Positions 14,601-28,500 of a stretch of 64,000 nt of DNA are shown in pieces. The position numbers were made by a program, and so were the translations under genes. This DNA comes from Nipponacmea schrenckii (Eukaryota > Mollusca > Gastropoda > Lottiidae): the NCBI GenBank assembly GCA_030562195.1, contig CM060199.1, forward strand, positions 15,396,338 to 15,460,337. Reading direction: 5' to 3'. The number at the start of each line of letters is the position of its first letter. Within the stretch, counting starts at the first letter, position 1. The notes under the pieces are model-generated. The model did not search any database. It was not told the origin of the DNA and worked only from the letters and a program-made list of their open reading frames with translations.

Positions 14601-16945
14601 AATTATCAGGATTGATTCGTGGTCGACCTCGTGTTGGGACAAATTGGTTACAACGAAAATCAAAACCTAACTCAGAAAACACCATCACTGCCTTCAATGA
14701 TTCTTTCAGAAATAAATCCATGGACAGTATTGGAAAGGACAAAAGTTTAAACAGCAGCTCCAGTTCGATTGTTCAACAATTGTCCAATGAAAGTGATAAA
14801 CTTCATGCAGCTAAAGGCTCTAATGCTAAATTATGGAGTAGCAGTGATAAACTTTTAAGAGGATCTACGTCCAGCCTTGTTATTCCAAATCATGAGGATC
14901 CTTGGATTAAACACTCTGATTCCAGATCTGCTACAAATATTTCAGTTGTAACAGCTCCTAAATCTCCCAAATTTCAACATTGGGGTCGTCCACGTAATGT
15001 ATCAGACGTTACTGATAGACGCACACCTTCTCGTGACAATTTAGACTGGATGGTTTATGTCAATAGAAATTCATTAAATGAATATCCTCAAAATGTGAAA
15101 TTTTTGTCCAAATATTGTTCACCAACAAAGAACAACACATCAGTACCGAAACCATTTAAAGGTGTGTGGCGTAGTGAATCGACCAGAAGTGAATCAGGAA
15201 TAACTCACTACCTCACACAACCAAAATCCTTACCTGGAAACAATCAAAATAGTAACAGTCCTTCAAAGGGAACAAACCTTTCACGCTCAAATTCTTCTCC
15301 TTGTAATCGGAAATACTATGAATTGGGCTATGGAAGACATCGACCAGCTTCATTGGATTTGGAAACGCTTCAAGAAAGTGATCGAATTATGGAAGAAATG
15401 GAAACCTACATGAAACATTCTTCTAACCACTCACTGAATCATGCTAAATTTCCAACCACAGCGCCACAAAATGAGGAAGAAAAAGATCTGAATAGACTAT
15501 CAGGGGTATCATCGATTTCAAACTCATCATATGACAGTCAAGCTAGTCATTCAAGTTCTGGTGACAATCTTGTTGGTAATCTAAAAAATAAGATTCAGAA
15601 TTGGACAACCAAACTGAGTAAAAGAAATGAAGAATATGAACAAATGTCTGCTACATCAAGTTTGTCTGACTTCCGACCTAATTCCGAAGTTTTGTCTGAT
15701 GATGAGAAATATGACAATGGACCCAATCAAAATGTGTCTCCTAAAACTGATCAAATAGAACATAATCAAAAAGTGAGGTCACCATCAAGAGATTTATCTA
15801 TCAACTTACATCAACGAAGGCCAGTACGAACACCAAAAGAAACTGATCTTCAAACAGTATTATTAGAAGGTAGTTTAGGTAGTTCAACTGTTGGTTCCAA
15901 ACTAGCTAACAACCTTCCGCCAAATATTGAGGCTATGTATGCAGCAAAAGTGCAGCAGTCTTCACCTCGACCTCATAGTGCTTGTATTTTACGAGATACT
16001 GATTCCTTGTCTTCATACGATCACTCTAGTAAAGAAGGAACTCCAGAACCTTCATCACGCTTGTCTCTCCCACCAAATGACACTACACATATACCTACAC
16101 CATCATTAAATAGTTCTGAATTTCAGCAATCTGATTCAGGATTTTCCATGCAAAGTGATGATGTCATAGACACTCATGACTTGAACGAGTTAAGTAAAAT
16201 AAAAGTATCGGAGGAAACTCATACTGAGAATTCAAACAATTCTAAAAACAAAGTTGTACATAAAAGTGTTATTGACGTTAAATACAAAAAAAATGGAGGA
16301 CAAAGTCCAGTGCGACAAAGAAAGAAAGACAAAAAACGGACAATGTCTAATTCATCAGAAGAATCTGTGGATAGTTTTTATGAACGTAGATTGTCAGCAG
16401 ATCTGAATTCAGATGTATTCCGTGATTCAGCTGTGTTTTGTGATATAGACACTGATATTAAACCGCTATCAAAGGAAGAATCTCCTCAACCAGAACCAGT
16501 TTTTAAACCTGTGAGAAAATCTATCAAAGACTATGTTCAATTACTGGAAGAAAAGAGCAAACCAGTGCCACCAAAAACATTTGGCGTCAAAAGACGTGAA
16601 CCTGCAGCTATCATCAAAGAAAAACTTCACCATCTTCAAGAAAATTCCCAATATCGCAAATCATCGAGTCGATCAGCGAGTGAGGAGCGAGAGTTATCTC
16701 CCCCTAAATCTCTGAGTGAAATCAAATCTCATTTGTCGGAATCAAACAATCAGTTCAGATATCGTAGAAATCGAGCAGAATCTGAACATAGCAATGATAG
16801 TGTTTGTAGTTCTGTCAGTTCAACATTACGTTCTGCTAGATCGTTAGGTAGACTAGATCAACTAGGTAACGATACTGAAAATTTGGTGATAATGAAAGGA
16901 TGGGTCCAACAACTTATCAGCAAATTCCAAAGTGATAATAAATAG
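2633..16945 (+). CDS. PLEKHG1-like: PLEKHG1/2/3-type RhoGEF (DH-PH protein), 5' end outside window
   Basis: Exons: 2633-3552, 6397-6497, 8513-8629, 8848-8998, 9232-9432, 9755-9871, 10195-10290, 10812-10941, 11289-11396, 13463-13498, 13811-13824, 13952-16945. All have AG/GT borders and joining phases, giving 1660 residues plus stop. The DH domain starts near the end of the first exon ([20 protein letters not shown]) and runs through [20 protein letters not shown] and [20 protein letters not shown] (8848-8998) to 9432. The PH domain occupies exons 9755-10941. These blocks match the vertebrate PLEKHG1/2/3 clade in order and wording. By family, the protein loads GTP onto Rho-type GTPases at membranes or the actin cortex. 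The N-terminal part and the 2994-bp last exon are Ser/Asn/Asp-rich with many RS/SP sites and look disordered. The protein ends with [13 protein letters not shown]. It is longer than human PLEKHG1-3 (about 1200-1400). Which of the three it corresponds to cannot be told. Confidence 0.95.
4412..4714 (+). mobile_element. tRNA-derived SINE, near full length
   Basis: It lies in the first intron of the RhoGEF gene. The head is tRNA-like: an A-box-like GCGGTTAGAGC near 4421 and a B-box-like GAGTTCTAATC near 4489. A conserved-core-like middle follows (AATAAGTCATC, then CACCTAGCTGTAAATAGG), then a tail with TTTGGCCAAGGACCAACTGG and a terminal (CTTT)n run. The order head-core-tail-simple repeat is that of a Pol III SINE. 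Fragments of the same tail recur at 10396, 19930 and 26237. It is a retroposon, not a functional tRNA: the anticodon arm is not recognisable. Confidence 0.8.
4716..4994 (-). mobile_element. second tRNA-derived SINE family, minus strand
   Basis: Read on the minus strand it begins GGAGCCATGGAGGCTTGGCG. A tRNA-like A-box region (TGGCGAGTTAGATG) and a near-perfect B box (GGGTTCAACCC) follow. The body contains CCACTGTCAATGATGCAGGT. The same family is seen at 31303-31535 (minus) with matching head and body, and as a fragment at 24384-24490. It abuts the plus-strand SINE at 4412-4714. Confidence 0.75.
10396..10515 (-). mobile_element. SINE tail fragment, minus strand
   Basis: Reverse complement of the tail of the 4412 SINE: CAGCTGGTTTTTGACCAAAC corresponds to the TTTGGCCAAGGACCAACTGG block, followed by a GGATAACAACA end. 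It sits in the intron between RhoGEF exons 10195-10290 and 10812-10941. Confidence 0.6.
11814..11849 (+). other. candidate 36-nt alternative exon in the RhoGEF gene
   Basis: Flanked by a good acceptor (TTTCTACTAG) and donor (GTGAGTTG). It is exactly 36 nt and is phase-compatible with the exon ending at 11396 and with the one starting at 13811. Inserted alone it would code about [11 protein letters not shown]. Joined to the known 36-nt exon 13463-13498 it creates a TAA across the junction, so only one of the two could be used at a time. No transcript evidence is available, and chance splice-like sites of this quality do occur. Confidence 0.3.
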
Positions 16946-19558
16946 TGCTTTTGGTGTACTTTCAAAATTTGCTTTGATTTTTAACTACAAGAAATGATTT
17001 GAAGAAATCTGGTACATGTATTTGTTTAAAGATGTAGATTTCAAATTAAAAAGAGCCAGTTTTCATGCATATAGCAATGACATGCACTGTGTAAAAATAC
17101 ATCATCTTAAACAGGAAAATTTAGGCATGTCTATTCATTTATCTTGCAAACTTGTTTTTTTCTTATCCTTTTGATCAGCAATACAATATACATCATGTCG
17201 TAAGTTTTCAATCAAAGTGTAAATGGTATTATTATTTATTACAGTTTATAAGCAAGAATTGTAAATAGATGCTGATTGAGATTATTGTATATAATTGTTA
17301 GTGTAAAATGCAAGTTTTGAATTCTTTACATTGTATACTTCCCTTACAAAATTCTGATACTTTTGAGGCTCTCTTCTTTATTATTAGCCAAAATGGATTA
17401 GGGGAACATTTTCCCAAAAATGACTGCTGTTCACTTCTGCATCAGGGAATTGTACAGTATTCACAGTGATAATTAACTACATTTGATACATTTGTAATGA
17501 ATGCATGTAAATTTTTTTTACTAAAGTGCCATTTTATATATTAAATGTTTTCTTCTTTAGTGAAGATCATCATGTCATGTTTACCTGATTGTGTACATGT
17601 ACGAATTTAATTGAAAAGGTTTTGGGTACAACCAGTGCATCCACCCAACTGTATTTATGATATCTATATCTTTTCTACAGTATAAATGTTACTATATTTC
17701 AAACAGCCCTTTTGTTTCAGGAAAGAGGTGGAGATATTGTTTGATTGACACTTGAGCCAAAAAGGGGAGGATCTCAGCTAATCATTTACAGTAGAAACTA
17801 TTCAGAGACCACTTAAGGAAATATTCAAAAAAGGTCACTGAAAGGAAGGTGGTCTCTTAGGAGAGGAAGATGCAAGACCATTTTGTCTTGTACATATAAT
17901 GAGGGACAATTTTTACAGAACATCATAGTCAAATAAATGCTCTGAAAATATTAAAGCTGTACACATGTTATTTAAATGTTTTTCTTCAAGACATTTAATC
18001 ATTCAAACAATTTACAAAGTGCCTGAATATTTTAGTAATCAAATTAATATTTTACATCCAAATCAATCATTCTTACATCTAAATCATAATCATTGCTTAT
18101 TTAAATTTAATTTTGATCTACAAAAAAAATGAAATCTCATTCAGTTTACATGGTATGTGAGGAAGTTGACCAACCTGAGGAATATACTGTCTTGAGTGTT
18201 AAATCATATTTATAGACACCGGAATCAACAATATCATGATCAAAATCGTTCAGTAAGAAATAAATACCGGTACTCATCTTGTGAAAGTGACTTTCCATAT
18301 GAGCTGTATTCAAAGAATCCAAATAGCTAGAATAAGCTGCAACTAAACATATTCTTGCCATTATAGAACTTATGTATTAATAAAGAAAATAACATACAAA
18401 GGGAAATAACCATAACATTGATATCGCAATATTTTTGCTACAAGTTCTATATCTGACCTTGTATCTCAAAACAATTTGGCAAACAAATAACATATACCAT
18501 AGCACTTAGTAGGTGATCTATTGCACTAACAACACCATCTGTATAAATATATTCCAGGAATCAGCTATGCTAAAAGTTTTTCAATATTAGATTACTAGAC
18601 GGAAAATACTTCATCATAAGTACATTAGTTATTGTAAGAAATATCAAATACTACAATATGTCAATTAATAAAGTCAAAGAGTGATCAGAAATTTCAGTCA
18701 TAACAAGCCTTCACTGAAGACATACATGTAGCTAAAAGGGATGTTTTAATTTGGCACAAAAACAAATTACTACTCAAATTCATGACAAGATGTCTTTAAC
18801 TGGAATTTTTTTCTATAAAATGTAGATGGAAAAAAAACAGGAGGCAACAAAAAAAAAAAGAAAAAATCATTCATATCAAATTTCTTCGGCACATTATGTA
18901 CAGCACTTTTATGACCCACTTAACAAATAAAATTACAACAAAATTAATATAACAGTTCCATATAGTTCAAAATCATCATTGCCTAATTTTTCTTAATTCA
19001 AATGGGAATAAATTACTCAAACCAATCATGGAGTCTACTTTACATGCACAATATAATATTTGGTCAATGCAAATTAGAGATGATGCTAAGAAAAGGAACT
19101 AAATGATATAAACTTATAAAGGCTAGTCGTTGGTAAGATTTAACAAAATTTCTATGGTCCTCAATATTATCATACTGGTTTAAGTAAATTGAGCACTCTT
19201 CCATGGTGTTTGATTGTACTTATAACTGTGTTTTTCTGACAAAGGGGAGAGCGGAGTTTCACTACCAAATGCTCAAAGGTAAGTTTGCAAATACTGCAGT
19301 AATTTAAAAATATCCAAATCATTTCAAACTATATACAAAGTGCAATATAGTGACATGAGGCCATAGAAATTGTAAGATGATGATGGAAGGGAGTCTGTCA
19401 ACACATACATTTCAAACAACTGACCAATCATAATCTGTGAAACTGAAACCAGTCCAACTTTCATAGTCTTTGATTGGAAGTTGAAATCTTTGTATGAGTG
19501 GACATCCCAATGATATAACAATAACAAATACCAGTAGTAATAATAATAATGATGAGAT
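16946..19558. other. 3' UTRs and intergenic DNA between convergent genes
   Basis: The RhoGEF gene (plus) and GANAB (minus) converge here. No coding exon is visible. An AATAAA at 17932-17937 could serve the plus-strand transcript, but no downstream evidence fixes the cleavage site. The rest is AT-rich and unassigned, and would include both 3' UTRs. Confidence 0.6.
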
Positions 19559-22500
19559 TTAAACGATGACCAATGTCCAGATATCAGCTATATTGTCACC
19601 AGGTTTACGTATAGTTAAACTTTTAGTACTCTCGTTATATTGAAATCCTAAAATACGACTGTTTTCACCACCTGAAATTTATACAAATACATAATACATT
19701 AGCCCATAAGATGCAGAAGAAAAGGACATAAAACTACCTTTATTCAATTTTGTCAAAGTGGTTTGACAAGCATGCAATGAAAAATTTCATACCTTAACAA
19801 TTTTTAAGACCCTCAAAAACTCACTTTCCTTATTTTTGCAATGACTTGACTAGGTAGGGATACTCAATAAAGTATTTGTTTGACAGCAGGCCTGTACATT
19901 TGGGAGAATCAAGCCCTCCCATCCCCAAAACCCAAAGAGATTGGCCAACCCAAAGAGATTGGTCAAATACCAGCTGGTAGACAGAATTATTTTGAACCTT
20001 TGTTGTTATGCTTGTAAAAAGTGATTGTCTTTCTGTTTCCATAATTATCAAATACAACATGTTTTATAAAAGATAAATAAGAACAGTTTTCACAGAGGAA
20101 TTATAAACAAGGTAGCAATTTCAAGTTACCCATACAAGTTTGATCAAGCCTGATTCTAAGTACTGGTCATCTTGTCCAAAATACATAAGGCTCAAGTTAT
20201 GAAGCATGCTGTAGTTTCACAGCACATTGGAGGATGGAAGAATTGATAACAGTTGAAAAATAATATTATATAAATCTACTCACTTGAATTAGCAATGGTA
20301 ACTTTTTTAGGTTCATTAGGAAAACCAACTATAATAATTTTTTCTATCCATTCTCTTGTATTAAACTGACCTTTAGGGTCAATATTTCTGAAAATGGAGT
20401 GATCAGTATTAGTATTATAGTTTCTAGCCAGTATGAAATAAATAAATAATACATCCAGGAGGTTGGAGCGAATAACCTAATTAATTAGAAGTTGCTAATT
20501 TTTTGCATGGTGGTAGCTTAAAGTATCAGTATTGAGAAAATGCAAAATTTAGCATAGGTCACCAACTTATTTTTATACGCCCACATGAAATGGGGAGCGT
20601 ATATTGTCGTCACCCACATCCGTCTGTCCACAATTGCTCGTAAACACTCTACACGGTGTAATTCTTGACGGATTTAGATGAAACTTAATATGAGTGTTTA
20701 TGATCACGCAAGGATGAACCCTATTGAAAATCAGCGAAATCGGAAAAAAATTAGTATGAGTTTGTGCCCTTGTTCTTGAATGGCTCGTAAACACTCTACA
20801 AAGTGCAATTCTTGACCGATTTTGATGAAACTTGGTGTGAGAGTATGTTATAACTCAAGGATAAACCCTATCGAAAATCAGCGAAATCGAAAAACATTTA
20901 GTATGAGTTATTGCCCTTGTTCTTGAAAACGCGTTCAATTTTAGCTTGTAAACACTCTTGAGAGAACAATTTTTAATGGATTTTAATGAAACTTAGCCTG
21001 AGTATTTGTTATCACCCAAGGATGAAGCCTATTGAAAACCAGTCAAATCGAAAAAAAATTAATATCAGTTATTGCCCTTGTTTTTGAAAACGCGTTCAAT
21101 TTTTAGCTTGTAAACACTCTACAAAGCACAGTTATTGACCGATTTTGACGAAACTTGCTGAAATTGTTTTATATCACCCAAGAATGAACCCTTTTGAAAA
21201 TAGCACATATCGAAATATATTTAATAGGAATTATTGCCCTTGTTCTATAAAATTTGTTGGATTTTTGCCTTGTAAACACTCTACAAGTCACAATTCTTGA
21301 GCGATTTTGACATAACTTTGCATGAGTATTTCTAATCACTTAAGGATGAACCCTATTGAAATTCAGTTAAATCGAAAAATATTTAGTATCAGTTATTGCC
21401 CTTGTGTTTGAAAACGCGTTCAATTTTAGCTTGTAAGCACTCTAGAAAGAACAATTCTTAATGGATTTTGATAAAACTTGGCTTGAGTATTTGTTTTTAC
21501 CCAAGGATGAACCTTATTGAAAATCAAATAAATCGAAATATATTTAGTGTCAGTTATTGCCCTTGTGTTTGAAAACGGGTTTAACTTTTTGGCTAATAAA
21601 CACTCTAGAAGGTACAATTCATGACCAATGTTGACAAAACTCACTGAAATTGTTGGATATTGCAAGGGATGAGCCTAATTGAAAATTAAAAATATCAAAA
21701 TATATCTAATATGAATTATTGCCCTTGTTTTTTTAAACGCGTTCGATTTTTGTCTCGTAAACACTCTACATGGCACAATTCTTGATGGATTTCGATGAAA
21801 CTTGGTGTGAGAGTGTGTTATAACTCAAAGATGAACCCTATTGAAAATCAGCAAAATCGAAAAAAATTTTAGTATGAGTTACTGCCCTTGTTCTTGAAAA
21901 CGCATTCAATTTTAGCTTGTAAACACTCTAGAAAGAACTATTCTTAATGGATTTTGATTAACTTTGGCTTGAGTATATGTTTTTACCCATGGATGAACCC
22001 TATTATAAATCAAATAAATAGAAATATATTTAGTGTCAGTTATAGCCCTTGTTCTTGAAAACGCGTTCAACTTTAGCTTGTAAACACTCTAGAAAGAACA
22101 ATTTTTAATGGATTTTGATGTAACTTGGCTGGAGTATTTGTTGTCTCCCAAGGATGAACCCTATTGAAAATCGAAAAATATTTAGTACAAGTTATTGACC
22201 TTGTTTTTGAAAACGCGTTCAATTTAACTCGTAAACACTCTAGAAAGAACAATTTTGAATGGATTTTGATGAAACTTGGCTTTAGTATTTGTTTTCTCAC
22301 AAGGATAAACCCTATTGAAAATCAGATAAATCGAAAAATATTTAGTGTCAGTTATTTCGCCTGTTTTCAAAAACGCTTTCAATTTTAACTTTTGGCTTGT
22401 GAACTCTCTAAACATTCCTTTTTGACAAACTCGCTGAAATTGTTTAATATCAACCAAGGATGAGCCTTATTAAGAATTAAAAATATCAAAATATTATTAA

Positions 22501-25500
22501 GGGTGAACCCTATTGCAAATCATAAAAATACCGAAAAATATTTAATGAGTTGTTATTAGGTACAATTCTTGACAGTTTTTAATGAAACTAGAGACCCTAG
22601 AAAAAAATAGGTTGGTAGGTTGAATAATTCATTCCACTTATTGTAACCTTACTGAAAAGTTTTTATTTGAAATAAATGCTGCCAGTGGGCGTATATTACC
22701 TTGCCTGGCAAGCTATCTTTTGAGATAGAGGGCGTTATTTCTGTAGGGGTGGGGCACAATACTTGACCTACTTCTGACTCTCAATTCACAGTGTTTTTAC
22801 ACTTCTGTAATATTGATTTTTGCAAAAAAATCAACATAATGTGATTCCAGACATTTCAGTAATACTTTGCTATCAGCAATATGCTAAAATACAAATTTTC
22901 AGACAAAAACGTTTGGCAGGCCAGTTAGTAATTAAGCTTCCAGAGACACTCAAAGACCTATAACTTGCTTATCGTAAATTAAAATCTGTAAAAATTTTTA
23001 ACTTTATGTACTCAATTATATAAGAAATCATATAAGCCCAAAAAATTAGGGGGTCACCAAACTCATCCTCTGAAAAATCGGGCCTGAAGAGGGGTGGGGT
23101 CCAACAAGATAATGATCTAAAGGGAGCTAACTCTTTCAGTTCATTACTTTTTATTCATAATATATTCACATAGTTTTTCAATGACTAGTTTTCCCCACCG
23201 AAAAATGATACATCAGATAGTTCAATGCTCTCAACACCAACCGAAGAATCGGGTTCACGGAAACTAGGGGTCGGAGAATGTTTGTTTTCAAAGTAAGTTG
23301 TTACCCAGGAAGAATGTTGCTATCCCTGACTTTGTCTAGTGTCGTCATTCCGTTTGTAGGGTCGTGAGAGGAAGATTTGTCGAAGACACATTAGACTGGC
23401 TTTCTACTTTACATGTCCTGACCGAGGAAACTTTTGTTTATTTCTCTAAAGTGTGATTACTTCGCGAAATTACCCTTTTTTCGAGAAAATAATGCTTTCG
23501 CCATGGAGGCCGCCATGACACGGAATGTAGGTAAAGACGCCAGTATGGGACGTAACTCCGTCTGTAGTTTCTCGCGACACACAAATTTAAAGAAATAGAT
23601 TTAATGAAATAAATAAGGAAAATGAGGTTAAATGTATAAAACTGAACTTACTTAGAAGATAAAGTATTTTTATTAAATATAAATTGTCTATGTATGTAAT
23701 CTCCCGTTTTATATTGGAATGAATGATAATCATCTACATATAACTCTCCTTCCGCCTTACCCTAAAATATATATATCAGTCAAACTGAATCCAAAATATA
23801 GAATTCACTTTCAGATTCATAAATCTAAAGCTAAGAAATCTACCTCATATCATATTTTCACGAGTAAAGTCAACAAATGTTACCATCAAAATGGAGTAAA
23901 ATGCATAATTTTTAAGTTTTAAAACATTGTGGAAGTGGAATTCATGTGCAACATTTGAATAGTACTATCTTCATGGTCTGAAAATGAAACTTTTGAAACA
24001 ACTTACAAGAACTGTTTTATTTGTACATTTTAAAAAATAAACGGTTTTTAAGAGATGAGTATATTTCTCCAATGCAACAAGCCTTAGAATATAGTAATAT
24101 TTATACCTGTTTATCCAGACATACTATCAATGTAAATGGATCTTGGTACATGAGACTGGATGATCTTCTGGGTCGTAATTTACGTGATATAATAGATCCA
24201 CCTTTTTGATATGCTGGTATCTGAAACAAAAGATTCTGGAATTATAATTCTGTTCACCCCAATGAGACAATTTACTTCAAATAACTGGTAAGCCATTTTG
24301 ATATAAATAACAGACAAGACGTCTAAGATGAACAAATGAAAATTAAATGGAGTTTACGTCTTCCTCTTTGCACCAAATAGACCAATAGGGACTGGTAACT
24401 CCATGCAGTGTGCAATTGGGAAAAGTTTGCCAGGAAATCAGTATGACTCTACTCTTTTTTACAATTTCCAACCATCAAGGGACCTTGAACATGTTCATCC
24501 TGTGACACATAGTGCCCCAAATTTTTGTACGAACGACTAGACCCTTTGACATTCCTACGAACACCGACAATGGTAAACCAAGTTGGAAAATATTAAGGTA
24601 TTCTTTCCTTCTCCACAAGAACAATGGAATACCACCTACCTTATCTAATGGAGCAGGAACATTAATAGTCATTGAACCATCATATGTTTGATATGTATCT
24701 ATATCATACCATACCTACAAACATATATATATACAAAATATACATACACAAAAATATAACTGAACTTTTTTCCAATGTGAGACTTGTTGCAGTGGTCTAC
24801 AATAAACACTTTCATTTTAAAATATTTTTTTTTCTATTGCACACTAAGTACTTAATTTGTTTATATTGCGACCATTAATAGTAAATATAGTTCAGATAAA
24901 ATTCATTTGGTTTCATTTCCAAAAAATATTCCACCAAAAGCATCATTTCTAAAGTATTGTTTAAGATTAAAATGAAAAAGTTCAGGTTTGAATTCTATAG
25001 GATATGTAAAACATCCATATACTATTTCCTAATTAAACTTGGTTATACTTCAGATAAAAATATATATACTTACATCATTAGTACCAGGAAAATAAACATT
25101 AACATTAGTTTGGCCTTGTTCAGTGACTGGTTTGACTAATAATGATGAACCTACACAAAATAAATTAAAGATTTGTATGTGATAGGTAAATAGTAAGAAA
25201 GCATTTCTGGTCAAGACCTGGGCAATGGTAAAGGAGCTACAAATTTACACCATCATTTATTTATCTGAAGACAAGTATCCCTGATGCTAAATAACTGCTG
25301 AATTCTCAGGTTCGATTACTGTGAGTAAAAAACCAAACTACCAAACTCAGAGAGAGAACCAACATATATGCACACAGCTCAAGACTTTCCCATGCAAATG
25401 TAGATTGTGAATTAAGCAACAATTTAAGTCTTACCTAACAAAAACTGATCATCTATTTTAAAAACATCTTTATCTTTAGGGTAGTCCACCCATAGTGGTC

Positions 25501-28500
25501 TAAAAACAGGTAGACCATCTTCTTCTGCTTGGTAAAATAATGTGTAAAAATAGGGTAATAATGAATAACGTAATCGAATAGCTTCTCGTACAATTTTTAC
25601 ACTTTCTTCAGGTAGTAAATATGGTTCTCTACGTCTGGTGTCCAGATGGGCATGGGCTCGGAAAAATGGGTAGAAAGCACCAGCCTGAAACAGAATTTGA
25701 AATCTGGGTTAACTCAAAAGCACATTTGTGATTCACAGAAATCACAGGTATTTGGAAATTTAAATGGACTCCACTCAATTGATAGTTGGATACATTTGGC
25801 CATTATTAACATGTGTTCCCGTTGCTGGGTCTAAAATACTGTGACAAATTCATTAACCACATAAAAAACACATTGATTTTATAATGAATATAGCCAAATA
25901 ATACAACAATACCGTTTGAATGAGAAAAATAACATTTCATATTCCCGCACTTATATTTTCTTTATGCTTTTTTATTTTTTATTAGATAATTTCATTGTTG
26001 ACTTTTTCAATCATTACCTGATACCATCTAGTGAGCAATTCAGGTTCAGGATTTTTAAAGAAACCACCAACATCAGCTCCTGAGAATGTTATCCCAGCTA
26101 AATTCAATGATAGTATCATTGGTATTGAAACTTTTAGATGTGACCATTCTCCTATATTGTCTCCTGTCCATACGGCACCTAGGGAAGAAAGATAGATTGA
26201 ATGAAAGAACAAACGCACCCATTTTAACTAGGATAACATGGGTTTACAGTTTCTACCAGCTGGTCGTTGGCCAAACCTCTTGGTCATCATCTTCCCAGAT
26301 TATCCCTACCCATTTACAGAGGTGTCAACTGTAATCCCTTCTTAGGTTTGAAAACTTTAGTAAATGACTATATGACATTGGAATCAGACACTTACTGAAT
26401 CTCTGTGAACCAGCAAAGAAAGCTCTAGTTAAAACAAATGCTCTTTCTTTCCCACCAGATCTTTTTACCAACCCTTCCATTGTAGCTTGATGCTGAAAAA
26501 CATAAAATAAACATCATTTATTGAAACTTACATAAAATCCATGTCAAATTACAGGCTAAAGTAAAAATAAAAATACACAACTTAGACATCAGCTTAATGT
26601 TGATACTATTTCATAAATACATATAAATTCTATTTATCACATGTATATTACAGACATGTCAAAATATCATAAAACTTCACCTCATATTTGACAGCAATAA
26701 CCCTTTTTTTGTAGCAATGAAGAATGGGTTGATTCTTTGTATCCAATTTACTATCATGTTCATCTAAATTTTACTTACCACAAACATGCCAATCTTGATT
26801 TTACTTCTATCATAAATCTCAATATTACTTACCACATACCTATCATAAATCTTATGTTAATCTCGATTTTACATCTATCATAAATCACAATTTTACTTAC
26901 CACATACATGCCATAAATATTGTGTAAATCTCGATTTTCATAGCCATTATAATGTTTGACATCTTTATGGAAGGTTATTTCTGGTCCGTTAAAAACTGAA
27001 GGTTCATTCATATCATTCCATACTAGTAAATCTGGGGTTGAGCCTTTATATTCACTGAGAGCAAACTTATCAGCCCACCATTCTCGAACAACAGGGTTGG
27101 TAAAATCAGGCCAACTTGATGAACCTAAAACATATCATTTTTAGACATCAGTTTACAATTATTTACAATTTATCATAAGTATCTATTTTCATTTTCAAAA
27201 TATGATTTGTATTTTGATATTAAAGCTGAAAACATAAGACGCTCGAGCAACAATATTTAAAGTAGCAATCAGCAGTATTAACAGGCAGTGGGTGATACTT
27301 TTAAGACACAAATAATTTCACTGAGGTTCTTCTTTGTATGAATTTAGAAGAACCAAATAATGTGGATACTCCATATGGTCAAACATTGAAAATCAAACAA
27401 TAAAACTAATTACCTGGCCAACACCAGCCTTCATAATCATTACCATCTTTATTTTTAATTAGAAAACCTCTGTCTCTAGCATCAGTAAAGACACTGAAAC
27501 CATCTTCACGTTTTAGATGGGGATCAACTATAGTTACTAATTTACGTCCTTTTACTGACAGATTCTTTATCATTTCTTCTGGAGTAGGGAATTTATCATG
27601 AGCCCAGGTAAAATATCTACAAATAGTCAGGTTTAAATTTAACAATTCATAATGCAGTTAAAAATATATTGCAGGGACAGATTCATTATTATTTGTGGTT
27701 TATTCTTGTAAATAGCCTTCAGCAGAACTGAAAATCAGGAACATTTTCTTACATTCTTTTTGATTCTTTGACAGATTTGCAAGAACGGTTAAGTTCAATT
27801 TCACTTTGAAATGTGGGTATTTATAAATGAACACATTCCAGGAGCATATCAGAAACCACAAGTATCCAAGTAAGCTTACGTAAAATTCCTTTAACCTTGT
27901 TTTTAAATGGACACATAAAAAATCATAAACTGATTCCATGACATGTAAATCAAAATTGCTATAGTTTTACATATAGGATCAAAAAAACTTACTTTTTGCC
28001 ATCTGTATGTTCTATATCTAACCATATAACATCAAATGGTATATCAAATTTATCAAAATTAGCATCCACACTGAAAAATACCAGAAAATGTCATATACAT
28101 TCTAAAATACATGTAGTATATTCTCTCTTGCCTCCTTGTGTTTTTCATAGAGGATGTCTTATTTAAATCTATCATGTACATAATCGGAACTGCACTAGGA
28201 TTATAGTGTCAATGAAATTCAAGAGATATGGAATAACTTACGATTTAACATCATCTTGATCATTATAATTCCATCTACATTGATGATAGGCTAATGAATA
28301 TAACTGAAACAAATTTAACCCTTTCATTTATTTTAAGATTTATATGTTTGCTATTGGGAATATTTGCAGCTATCCAGTTTTAATCAATGATGAATGTTCC
28401 CTATGAGAGTAACAATCAAAAATAATGGCCTAGATATTGAAACTATTGCCACTTCCTACTCCGATACAGATACAGAATGACTAAATGCCATTATTATATT

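Noticed and set aside
20571..22718. Regularly spaced repeats resembling a CRISPR array
   Set aside because: The units are ~160 bp, diverged and in an intron of a eukaryotic gene. The spacing regions are themselves homologous; no short identical repeats with unique spacers.
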